The notes below the pieces were generated by a model. It was not told the DNA's origin. It saw only the letters and a list, made by a program, of their open reading frames with translations, and made no database searches. From Duganella sp. BJB480 (GTDB lineage Bacteria > Pseudomonadota > Gammaproteobacteria > Burkholderiales > Burkholderiaceae_D), in contig QVIN01000004.1 in the NCBI GenBank assembly GCA_003416985.1, positions 62,001 to 126,000 of the forward strand: a stretch of DNA of 64,000 nt. Reading direction: 5' to 3'. Of this stretch, positions 43,890-50,787 are shown in pieces (position 1 is the stretch's first letter; each line of letters opens with the position of its first letter). The position numbers and the translations under genes are program-made.

Positions 43890-45530
43890 TCAGCGCATCA
43901 CGCTGACGCGTTCGCTTTCATTGCCAAGGCGGTCGATCGCGCTGACCACCACCGCCTGCGCCGAGCCCGCCGCAGCGTCGTCCGGCAGCAGCAGCACGGG
44001 ACGCGAGGCCGGCGCCACCGCGAAGCGCCATTCCGAACCGTAGCGCGACCAGATCGCGTAGTGCGCCACCGGCTGGCCGGCGCCGGCCGACAGTTTCAGT
44101 CCAACGCCATTGCCCTCGCGCCGCACCGCGACGGCCGGCGCCAACGGCAGTTCCGCGCCCAGCCACGGACTGGCCGGGGCCAGCGCGGCGGTCTGGTAGG
44201 TCTGCGCGCGCAGCTGGTCGGCGATGCCCTTGCGGTTCTCCATCAGCGCGGCGATGCTGAAGTGCAGGTGGCCCTGCACGCCGGCACGGCTGCGCGTGAC
44301 GCCGATCTGCTTGACGATCTCCTCCGGCGCGAAGGCCTTGGCGCTGTTGTCGATGCGGCTGGTGTACAGGCCCGGCCAGACGTGGCGGGCGCGCGTGTTC
44401 TGCGCCAGCCAGTAGTCGAGCAGCACGTCGAACGCTTGCGGCGCCTGCGCCACCGGCCAGTACAGCTGCGGCGCCAGGTAGTCGAGCCAGCCGTTGGCCA
44501 GCCACAGCTCGGCGTCCGCGTACAGCTTGTCGTACTGGCTGAAGCCGACGATGCCGGCCGGGCGGCGGTCAGGACGGCCGATGCCGAACGGACTGATGCC
44601 GAAACGCACCCAGCTCTTCTCCTTGTGGATGCCGAGGTAGAGCGCCTCGATCAGCGAATTGACGTTCTGGCGGCGCCAGCCGGCGCGGTCCAGCGTGCCG
44701 CCGCCCAGCAGGTAGCGCTGCCACGACGGCTGGTCCGGGAACTCCAGCTCCTGCTTCGGGCTGGCGCCGGCGTCCAGCACCACGCCGTCCGCCCCGGCCG
44801 TGTCGATCGGGTAGGGATAGAAATAATCGTCGATGTGGACGCCGTCGATATCGTAGCGGCGCACCACGTCCAGCACCACGTCCAGCGTGTGCTGCGAGGC
44901 GGCTGCCTCGCCCGGATCCATCCACAGGTAGCGGCCGTAGGACTTGACCACCTCGGGATTGGTGCTGCCGATGTGGCTGCGCGCCAGCGGCGACTTGGCG
45001 GTCGCGTGGCGCGCGCGGTAGGGGTTGAACCAGGCGTGCAGCTCCAGCCCGCGCGCGTGCGCCTGTTCGATCCAGAATTGCAGCGGATCCCAGGCGGTGG
45101 CGGGTGCGCGGCCCTGCTGGCCGGTCAGGAACTCGGACCACGGCTCCAGCTCGGACGGGTAGATCGCATCCGCGCTAGGCCGCACCTGCAGCACGATGGC
45201 GTTCAGGTGCAGCGCCTGCGCGCGGTCGAGGATGGCGAGGGCCTCGGCCTGCTGCTTGGCCATGGTCAGGTTATTGCGGCTGGGCCAATCGATGTTGGCC
45301 ACGGTCGACACCCAAGCGGCGCGGAACTCACGCGGGGCCGGCGGCGGCATGTTCATATCGAACGGCGCCGGCGGCGCGGTGTTGGCGGGCGCCGGCGGAC
45401 GCGGCGCGGAGCCGGCCTCCGGGGCGGGTGCGATCGGTGTGCTGGAACAACCGTCCAGCAACACGGCCAGGGCGCCGGCCACGCCGGCCGACAGCGTCAG
45501 CCGCTTCTTTGCATTAAAAACCAAAACCAT
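43890..45530 (-). CDS. Family 10-like glycosyl hydrolase (GHL10), lipoprotein
   Basis: Secreted protein of 546 aa with a lipoprotein-like signal (ALAVLLDGCSS; Asp at the third lipobox position is unusual) and a Pro/Ala-rich linker to about residue 65. The GHL10 TIM barrel starts at FRAAWVSTVANIDWPSRN and includes LELHAWFNPYRA, VVRRYDIDGVHIDDYFYPYP and WLDYLAPQLYWP. A C-terminal beta-sandwich (about 450-546) follows. Distant relatives hydrolyse peptidoglycan glycan chains (YngK/DigH type). GGGGA precedes the ATG. Part of the murQ cluster. Confidence 0.9.
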   Translation of the reverse strand: MVLVFNAKKRLTLSAGVAGALAVLLDGCSSTPIAPAPEAGSAPRPPAPANTAPPAPFDMNMPPPAPREFRAAWVSTVANIDWPSRNNLTMAKQQAEALAILDRAQALHLNAIVLQVRPSADAIYPSELEPWSEFLTGQQGRAPATAWDPLQFWIEQAHARGLELHAWFNPYRARHATAKSPLARSHIGSTNPEVVKSYGRYLWMDPGEAAASQHTLDVVLDVVRRYDIDGVHIDDYFYPYPIDTAGADGVVLDAGASPKQELEFPDQPSWQRYLLGGGTLDRAGWRRQNVNSLIEALYLGIHKEKSWVRFGISPFGIGRPDRRPAGIVGFSQYDKLYADAELWLANGWLDYLAPQLYWPVAQAPQAFDVLLDYWLAQNTRARHVWPGLYTSRIDNSAKAFAPEEIVKQIGVTRSRAGVQGHLHFSIAALMENRKGIADQLRAQTYQTAALAPASPWLGAELPLAPAVAVRREGNGVGLKLSAGAGQPVAHYAIWSRYGSEWRFAVAPASRPVLLLPDDAAAGSAQAVVVSAIDRLGNESERVSVMR

Positions 45531-45573
45531 TCCCCGAATCTGTTGAGCACCCGTATTGTAATGCGCTTGCCGT

Positions 45574-46836
45574 TTATTTCCTGCCGAATTCGGGATCGAT
45601 GCGCACCAGCGCGGTCATCGCGAACGCGGGCAGGGTCGAAATGCAGGCCCAGATGAAGAAATGCTGATAACCCAGGTGCTGCTGTATCCAGCCGCTGACC
45701 ATCCCCGGCAACATCATGCCGAGGGCCATGAAACCGGTGCAGATGGCGTAGTGCGCGGTCTTGTGCTCGCCGTCCGCCACCAGCACCATGTACAGCAGGA
45801 AGGCCGAGAAGCCGAAGCCGTAGCCGAACTGCTCCACCGCCAGGCAGGCGGAGATCAGCGTGGTGTCGGTGGGCAGCGCGGTGGCCAGGTAGACGAACAC
45901 CAGGTCCGGCACGTGCATGACGAACACCATCGGCAACAGGCTGCGCTTGAGGCCGAAGCGGGAAATCACCACGCCGCCGGCCAGCCCGCCCAGCACCATC
46001 GCGCACACGCCGACGGTGCCGTAGACCACGCCGACGGTCTCGGTACTCAGGCCGAGGCCGCCCTGCGCGCGCGCATCGAGCAGAAAGGGCGCCGCCATCT
46101 TCAGCAGCTGCGCCTCGCCGAGGCGGTACAGCAGCAGGAAGCCCAGCGTGGCCTTGATGCCCGGCTTCTGGAAGAAGCTGTGGAAGGTGCGCAGGAAATC
46201 CTGCCACAGCGCGCCGCCGGCCGCGTGGCTGCGGTCGGTATCGGGGCGGGGCAGGATCAGCTGGTGATACGCGCCCAGGGCCAGCATCAGGGCCGCCATC
46301 AGGCCGAACACCACCGACCAGGCCCAGGCGGGATCGCCGCTGGACGTGGCCAGCCGGCCGGCCAGGTAGACTAGGCCGCCTTGTCCGGAGATCATCGCCA
46401 GCTTGTAGAACGCGCTGCGCACGCCGACGAAGGCGGCCTGCTGGTGCTGGGTCGGCAGGCCGAGCATGTAGTAGCCGTCGGAGGCGATATCGTGGGTGGC
46501 CGAGCTGAAGGCCATCAGCCACAGCACGGCCAGGCTGACGCGGAAGAAGTCGGGCAGGTGCAGGGTCAGCGCCACCGAGGCGAGCGCCGCGCCGGTCAGC
46601 AGTTGCAGCAGGACGATCCAGCGCCGCTTGGTGCCGAACAGCTCGACGATGGGCGACCACAGCGGCTTGATCACCCACGGCAGATACAGCCACGCGGTAT
46701 AAAACGCCAGGTCGGTGTTGGACACGCCGAGGTTCTTGTACATCACGGTCGACAGCATCATCACCGCGACGTAAGGCACAGCCTGGCTGAAGGAAATACT
46801 GGGCACCCAGGCCCAGGCATTGCGTTGTTGCTTCAT
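45574..46836 (-). CDS. MFS transporter, AmpG-like muropeptide/amino-sugar permease
   Basis: A 12-segment transporter of 420 aa. N-terminus AWVPSISFSQAVPYVAVMMLSTVMYKNLG and ASDGYYMLGL are typical of the AmpG/PAT subgroup of MFS that takes up anhydro-muropeptides. AAGGCGGT precedes the ATG at 46836. It is between murQ and GHL10 in one transcription direction, so import of MurNAc-containing material is likely. A long hairpin repeat lies between murQ and this start. Confidence 0.88.
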   Translation of the reverse strand: MKQQRNAWAWVPSISFSQAVPYVAVMMLSTVMYKNLGVSNTDLAFYTAWLYLPWVIKPLWSPIVELFGTKRRWIVLLQLLTGAALASVALTLHLPDFFRVSLAVLWLMAFSSATHDIASDGYYMLGLPTQHQQAAFVGVRSAFYKLAMISGQGGLVYLAGRLATSSGDPAWAWSVVFGLMAALMLALGAYHQLILPRPDTDRSHAAGGALWQDFLRTFHSFFQKPGIKATLGFLLLYRLGEAQLLKMAAPFLLDARAQGGLGLSTETVGVVYGTVGVCAMVLGGLAGGVVISRFGLKRSLLPMVFVMHVPDLVFVYLATALPTDTTLISACLAVEQFGYGFGFSAFLLYMVLVADGEHKTAHYAICTGFMALGMMLPGMVSGWIQQHLGYQHFFIWACISTLPAFAMTALVRIDPEFGRK

Positions 46837-46850
46837 ACCGCCTTTCAACT

Positions 46851-46938
46851 TGGGGTCAAGTCTGACATTCGGACACGAGCTCTGCCGTAGACGCGCGGCT
46901 ACGGCAGAGCTCGTGTCCGAATGTCAGACTTGACCCCA
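46851..46938. repeat. Dispersed long inverted repeat, copy B
   Basis: Two perfectly complementary 40-base arms (46851-46890 and 46899-46938) with an eight-base loop. It shares the whole arm sequence with copy A at 28405, except the tip: CCGTAG/CTACGG here against CCGTAA/TTACGG there, a compensatory change. It lies between murQ and the MFS gene, 14 bases before the latter. Copies of AAATAAGTGGGGTCAA abut it at the murQ stop codon. Confidence 0.96.
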
Positions 46939-46953
46939 CTTATTTGACCCCAC

Positions 46954-47832
46954 TTATTTGATGGCCTTGCGGACATTGCCGTCCGAGGCGTCGAGCAGGT
47001 TTTGCGCGTCTTCGATGGAGGTGTTTTTCAGCAGCGCGACGATCGCGACCTTGACGTGGAAATGGCACCGCTCCAGCACGCCCCGCGCGATGGCGGCGTC
47101 GACGCCGGTGGCGTGCATGGTCAGCCGCACCGCGCGCTCGACCAGCTTGACGTTGGTGGCGTGCATGTCGACCATCAGGTTGCCGTAGACTTTGTTCAGC
47201 CGCACCATCAACGCGCTCGACAAGGTGTTCAACACGACCTTCTGCGCCGTGCCCGCCTTCAGCCGCGTGCTGCCGGAAATCACTTCCGGCCCGGTGTCGA
47301 TGGTGATGCCGATGTCCGCGCCGGCCGTCAGCGGCGTGCCGGGGTTGTTGGCGATGCCCACCGTCAGCGCGCCCACCGTGCGTGCCGCCTGCAACGCGCC
47401 CAGCACATACGGCGTGGTGCCCGACGCCGCCACCAGCAACACCACGTCGTTATACACCGGATACAGCAGCCTCAAGTCGGAGGCGCCCTTGGCGCGGTCG
47501 TCCTCGGCCCCTTCGACCGCCTCGAACATCGCGCCCAGGCCGCCGGCCAGCAGGGCGACAGCGCGCTCGTGCGGCCAGGAGAAAGTGGGGAACAGCTCCA
47601 CGCTGTCGAGGATGCCCAGCCGCCCCGACGTGCCGGCGCCGACATAGATCAAGCGCCCGCCGGCGGCGATGCGCGGCGCCATCGCGTGCACGGCCGCGCC
47701 GATGCTCGGCTCGGCTGCCTGCACCGCGCGCAGCGCCTGCGTCTGGTCGTCGACCAGCGCCGCCACCAATGCCTCAACCGAATATTGGTCCAGCTGCGCG
47801 TGCTGTGTACTCGGCGTTTCGGTTTTTAGCAT
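46954..47832 (-). CDS. murQ: N-acetylmuramic acid 6-phosphate etherase MurQ
   Basis: SIS-domain etherase of 292 aa: cleaves D-lactate from MurNAc-6-P to give GlcNAc-6-P. Signature GGRLIYVGAGTSGRLGILDSVE and AASGTTPYVLGAL, with SGSTRLKAGTAQKVVLNTLSSAL in the second half. The start at 47832 (MLKTETPS) matches family N-termini; a longer start at 47877 would overlap the GntR gene. No ribosome-binding site is obvious. Its TAA stop is inside a GGGGTCA repeat of the adjacent hairpin element. Ten bases after the GntR stop. Confidence 0.96.
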   Translation of the reverse strand: MLKTETPSTQHAQLDQYSVEALVAALVDDQTQALRAVQAAEPSIGAAVHAMAPRIAAGGRLIYVGAGTSGRLGILDSVELFPTFSWPHERAVALLAGGLGAMFEAVEGAEDDRAKGASDLRLLYPVYNDVVLLVAASGTTPYVLGALQAARTVGALTVGIANNPGTPLTAGADIGITIDTGPEVISGSTRLKAGTAQKVVLNTLSSALMVRLNKVYGNLMVDMHATNVKLVERAVRLTMHATGVDAAIARGVLERCHFHVKVAIVALLKNTSIEDAQNLLDASDGNVRKAIK

Positions 47833-47842
47833 AGGTTTTATG

Positions 47843-48583
47843 TTACGTGGCCCGACGCATCTCCGCGACGAAATCATAGTGATCGCTGTGGCAATAGGAA
47901 TGCGTCAGCTCCATCGCCTCGCCCGATTCCAGATAAGCAATACGGGTAATGTACAGCACCGCCTGCCCCTCGGGAACACCCAGTTGCTTGGCCAGCTCGG
48001 CCGAAGCGTTCATCGCGCGGATGTGCTGCAGCGCGCGCGCCGGCGCCTGGCCGATGCTCTCCAGGTACTGGTACAGCGAGGCGCCCACCGCGTTCGGATC
48101 GTTGAGCACGGTCTGCGGCAGCACCGACACCTCGTACGCCATCACCACGTCGTCGGCCAGGCGCAGGCGCTCCAGCCGCGCCACCTTGGAATACGGCGAC
48201 AGGCCCAGGCTCAGCTGCTCTTCCGGCGTCGGCGTCACCACCGCGCGCTTGAGCCAGCGCGAGCCGGGAATGTGGCCGCGCTGCTGCAACTGCTCGGAAA
48301 AACTGGTCAGGTTGGACAGCGGCTGCTCGATGCGCGGCGCAATATAGTTGCCCGATCCGCGACGGCGCACCACCAACCCCTGGTCCACCAGCTGGTCGAT
48401 GGCCTTGCGCGCGGTCACCCGCGACACATTCAGCAACTCCGACAAGGTCCGCTCCGACGGCAGCGCCTGGTCAACCTGATAGCGGCCGTTGTGCACATCG
48501 TCGCTCAATTTGCGGGCTATCTGCATGTACAGCGGCGTACTGTCGTTGGCGTCCGCCTTGAATTCAAAACTGCTCTGGCTCAT
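47843..48583 (-). CDS. GntR-family regulator with UTRA domain
   Basis: HutC/NagR-type regulator of 246 aa. Winged helix about 15-80 (LPSERTLSELLNVSRVTARKAIDQLVDQGLVVRRRGSGNY); UTRA effector domain about 95-240, binding a phosphosugar in relatives. First gene of the murQ cluster, so it most likely senses GlcNAc-6-P or a muropeptide derivative. A perfect palindrome lies 23 bases upstream of its start. Confidence 0.94.
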   Translation of the reverse strand: MSQSSFEFKADANDSTPLYMQIARKLSDDVHNGRYQVDQALPSERTLSELLNVSRVTARKAIDQLVDQGLVVRRRGSGNYIAPRIEQPLSNLTSFSEQLQQRGHIPGSRWLKRAVVTPTPEEQLSLGLSPYSKVARLERLRLADDVVMAYEVSVLPQTVLNDPNAVGASLYQYLESIGQAPARALQHIRAMNASAELAKQLGVPEGQAVLYITRIAYLESGEAMELTHSYCHSDHYDFVAEMRRAT

Positions 48584-48605
48584 TCATATCTCCTCACGCC
48601 TCTAG

Positions 48606-48620
48606 TGTAATAGCGTTACA
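48606..48620. promoter_or_regulatory. Candidate operator of the GntR/UTRA regulator
   Basis: TGTAA-TAGCG-TTACA: perfect inverted repeat just upstream of the gntR-type start codon. Autoregulatory site by position. Confidence 0.5.
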
Positions 48621-48698
48621 GAAAACATGTAGACTTTGGGCATAGATAAATATTCATAAGTCGCAGTCGACAAGTTTTTTTCGTGTCCGACACGATAC

Positions 48699-48733
48699 AA
48701 AAAAGGGAGCAATCGCATCGCGACCACTCCCTT
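48699..48733 (-). terminator. Intrinsic terminator after the 35-residue gene
   Basis: AAGGGAG (48703-48709) with CTCCCTT (48727-48733), inner TCGC/GCGA stem; on the minus strand T-rich DNA follows (A-run 48699-48704). It lies 57 bases past the small ORF stop at 48790. Confidence 0.8.
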
Positions 48734-48789
48734 GCTGTGCTGCTCTTGACTGCTTTGCTCACTCAGCCTGACTAACAGGCTCCATAGCG

Positions 48790-48897
48790 TTAGCTACGTG
48801 GGGAGCGGCAGTGCTCACAAACTCGTTCCAGTTTTCCTTTACGGAAACGCAGGTAGGAATTTACATGCACGGCTTTTGGATAGAGACAAACTTTCAT
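48790..48897 (-). CDS. Small basic protein with CxxC (35 aa)
   Basis: A 35-codon frame with good signals. The ATG at 48897 follows AAAGGAATAGCG (ribosome-binding AAGGA at normal distance), the frame ends TAA, and an intrinsic terminator follows. The protein starts MKVCLYPKAVHVNSY and ends VCEHCRSPRS. Cys4, Cys27 and Cys30 with His11 or His29 could hold a metal ion, and it has eight Arg/Lys. No membrane segment. Family not recognised. It is downstream of, and on the same strand as, the XRE-ImmA/IrrE pair, with 198 bases between. Confidence 0.6.
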   Translation of the reverse strand: MKVCLYPKAVHVNSYLRFRKGKLERVCEHCRSPRS

Positions 48898-49038
48898 CGC
48901 TATTCCTTTCGTCGTATGGCGGACCCGACGATAGAACTTGGCGCTTGCAATGCAGCGGTTTCACGGCTAAACTTCCGCTGCTAGTCGATAGCAAGCATTT
49001 CAAGAGAAAACCAGAGTCCATTTGATTTTCTTTTCCCC

Positions 49039-49075
49039 AAGCGCCTTTAGAGTCCCCACTCTTCAGGCGCTTTTT
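49039..49075 (+). terminator. Plus-strand intrinsic terminator with no plus-strand gene
   Basis: AAGCGCCT (49039-49046) and AGGCGCTT (49065-49072), inner GAGT/ACTC, followed by five T on the plus strand only. No coding gene is found upstream on that strand between 48600 and 49038. It may end an antisense or small RNA crossing the 35-residue gene. On the minus strand it could act as a hairpin in the message downstream of ImmA/IrrE. Confidence 0.7.
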
Positions 49076-49095
49076 ACTTTGACAACGTTTTGTTC

Positions 49096-49683
49096 TCATT
49101 TAATCAGCCCTTCCTTCCTAAGATTGTCTAATCTGAAATGTGTGGCTGAGGCACTTACTCCACACTCCCCCATAATTAGCAGCGGCTTACAGTCCAGCCG
49201 CTGTATCACGTCCACCGGCATCATCAACTCAGCCGCTAAATTGTTCGCTTGCCATTCGCTATCCTCATACCAGCTATGTTCACCAAGTGTTGCTCCACGA
49301 TGAAGAGACGCAGCATGCTTCAAAATGATATGGCTAAACTCATGTACCACTGTGTACCTTGAAAATGGCTCATCTTCAAATAGTCCGTCGTAAATGCTAG
49401 CCCTCAGCACTATCAGACCAGCTTCAGGTATCGTGAATCCGGCTGTTTCCTTCAGTTGATCATCATCTAAAACATGCAGGTTAAATCCAGCTCTAGGTAA
49501 CAAGTTCTCAAGAAGGTACACCGCATCAAGGAATACGCCTTCGTTCTTGTAGCAAGCAGCGACGTCAGGTAGTGCCCTTAGCTGATCACTGATCGAACGA
49601 AGTACGGTTCGTTTGCGAGGTGCCACCTTGTAACCAATTGGCGTCTTTTTACTCCCACCAACTGAGCATTCATTTTTGACCAT
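49096..49683 (-). CDS. ImmA/IrrE-family metallopeptidase
   Basis: Zinc peptidase of 195 aa. HEFSH motif in YTVVHEFSHIILKHA; third ligand expected in WYEDSEWQANNLAAELMMP. The family cleaves XRE-type repressors to induce mobile-element or stress genes. It overlaps the XRE gene by 14 bases. GC is well below the genome norm, so acquired DNA is likely. Its target is probably the neighbouring XRE protein. Confidence 0.93.
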   Translation of the reverse strand: MVKNECSVGGSKKTPIGYKVAPRKRTVLRSISDQLRALPDVAACYKNEGVFLDAVYLLENLLPRAGFNLHVLDDDQLKETAGFTIPEAGLIVLRASIYDGLFEDEPFSRYTVVHEFSHIILKHAASLHRGATLGEHSWYEDSEWQANNLAAELMMPVDVIQRLDCKPLLIMGECGVSASATHFRLDNLRKEGLIK

Positions 49684-50044
49684 CTACAGTCCCTCCATTG
49701 AGCCAATTTAAGACATCGTTTGGAACTCCATGACCTTCGGTTAACCGTCGTGCAAATGCGGCAACTAGATTACGTTCGTCGGCCTGCAGAGCAGATACAG
49801 GAACAGCGGTAAAAGACTGATCACACGCAATTCGTAGTTCAGAAATCTGATCCTTACCAACATTTTTATTTTCAAAGTAAATAATTGCATTTTCAGCAAT
49901 TTTACTTGTCAACGTCCTTTCACCTAGCTCAATCGAACTAAGGTAGGGCGAGCTCACACCAACTGCGGTAGCCATGTCACGCAGCGTCAAACCCAGTTCA
50001 AGTCGTAATTTCCTTACGCATAAACCAAACGCTGATAATTTCAT
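49670..50044 (-). CDS. XRE-family HTH transcriptional regulator
   Basis: A 124-residue repressor with N-terminal HTH (KLRLELGLTLRDMATAVGVSSPYLSSIELGERTLT, about 11-45) and a helical C-terminus. It is coupled to the ImmA/IrrE peptidase by a 14-base overlap. GGGAG precedes the ATG. The cognate promoter upstream carries TTTGTAA direct repeats, likely operators. Low GC. Confidence 0.92.
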   Translation of the reverse strand: MKLSAFGLCVRKLRLELGLTLRDMATAVGVSSPYLSSIELGERTLTSKIAENAIIYFENKNVGKDQISELRIACDQSFTAVPVSALQADERNLVAAFARRLTEGHGVPNDVLNWLNGGTVDGQK

Positions 50045-50132
50045 GCTTTTCTCCCTTGTGTCCTTCGATAAACTCCCATGTCATTGACGTCACCCCCGCC
50101 AAGAGCGCCATGTTTTTCCATGACGCATTCAC

Positions 50133-50172
50133 ATCATACACAAAAAAACCATCTTTGTAAGCAAATTTGTAA
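50133..50172 (-). promoter_or_regulatory. Candidate promoter/operator of the XRE-ImmA/IrrE pair
   Basis: On the minus strand TTACAA (50155-50160) and TATGAT (50133-50138), 16 apart. TTTGTAA occurs at 50154-50160 and 50166-50172 as a direct repeat over the -35, a likely XRE site. The DNA from here to 50306 holds no convincing gene. Confidence 0.45.
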
Positions 50173-50306
50173 ATTAGTTCCCATTTGAGAGAACACCATC
50201 TTTGGAAGCTTGGTTTTTCACATCATCCAGCCAACCATCGGCGTACTTCCGCAGCCGATATGGCGGATAATGCTGGATCGTTACACCAGCCCCACCATCC
50301 GAACAC

Positions 50307-50741
50307 ATGTCCAAGAAGTCCACCGCGCCCGCCACCTGCCCCTGCGGCGGCCCCTCCCTGGCGAGCTGCTGCGGCCCGTACATCGCCGGCGCCGCCATCC
50401 CGCCCACCGCCGAAGCGCTGATGCGCTCGCGCTATACCGCCTATGTGCAGCGCGACGAGCCCTACCTGATGGCCACCTGGCACGCCAGCACCCGTCCGGC
50501 CGAGCCCATCATGAGCAAGGAAGAAAAATTGCAGTGGCTGGGACTTGAGGTAAAATCTGCTTTACGTTTACGTCAACGTAAAGCAGAAGACGCCGACCCG
50601 ACCAAGGATACGGTGGAGTTTGTCGCCCGGTTCAAGACCAATGGCCGGGCGCAGCGCCTGCACGAGATCAGCAACTTTGTGCGCGAACCGGCCGAGGGCG
50701 GGCTGCGCTGGTTTTACGTTGACGGTAGTTTTCCAGAATAA
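50307..50741 (+). CDS. YchJ-family (UPF0225) SEC-C-like protein
   Basis: A 144-residue protein. N-terminal zinc motif [15 protein letters not shown], then the NTF2-like fold [21 protein letters not shown] and C-terminal [12 protein letters not shown]. Function of YchJ is not known; SEC-C motifs bind zinc and sometimes SecB/ribosomes. Its coding region contains a perfect LiuR-type operator at 50560-50585, and its 3' end overlaps a second weaker site, so it is the promoter-bearing neighbour of liuB rather than part of the pathway. Confidence 0.88.
   Translation: MSKKSTAPATCPCGGPSLASCCGPYIAGAAIPPTAEALMRSRYTAYVQRDEPYLMATWHASTRPAEPIMSKEEKLQWLGLEVKSALRLRQRKAEDADPTKDTVEFVARFKTNGRAQRLHEISNFVREPAEGGLRWFYVDGSFPE
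50560..50585. promoter_or_regulatory. LiuR-type operator inside the ychJ-like gene
   Basis: GCTTTACGTT, six bases, AACGTAAAGC: a perfect 10-bp-arm inverted repeat. Its inner part TTTACGTCAACGTAAA (50568-50583) is an ideal LiuR site. It is 203 bases before the liuB start, inside the coding sequence of the upstream gene. Confidence 0.85.
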
Positions 50742-50742
50742 A
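50713..50742 (+). promoter_or_regulatory. Possible liuB promoter with weak LiuR site
   Basis: TTTACG (50713-50718) and AATAAA (50737-50742) are 18 apart. TTTACGTTGACGG keeps one good LiuR half-site over the -35. It lies over the stop codon of the ychJ-like gene, 46 bases before liuB. The strong operator 130-150 bases upstream could act with it by looping. Confidence 0.4.
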
Positions 50743-50787
50743 TCATCAGGACGCGGCGGAGACACCGCGCAGAAAAAAGGAAAAGCA

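Noticed and set aside
48798-49025. Plus-strand 75-codon frame at the small-protein locus
   Set aside because: GTG start without ribosome-binding site; antisense to the better-supported 35-codon gene.
50041-50121. A 26-codon frame just upstream of the XRE gene, ending with ATGA overlap
   Set aside because: No ribosome-binding site, and a frame of this length is likely by chance; the XRE gene has its own GGGAG box.
50174-50407. Minus-strand 77-codon frame across the start of the ychJ-like gene
   Set aside because: Could be a gene remnant (it ends in plausible protein sequence), but it overlaps a well-supported gene start and has no signals of its own.
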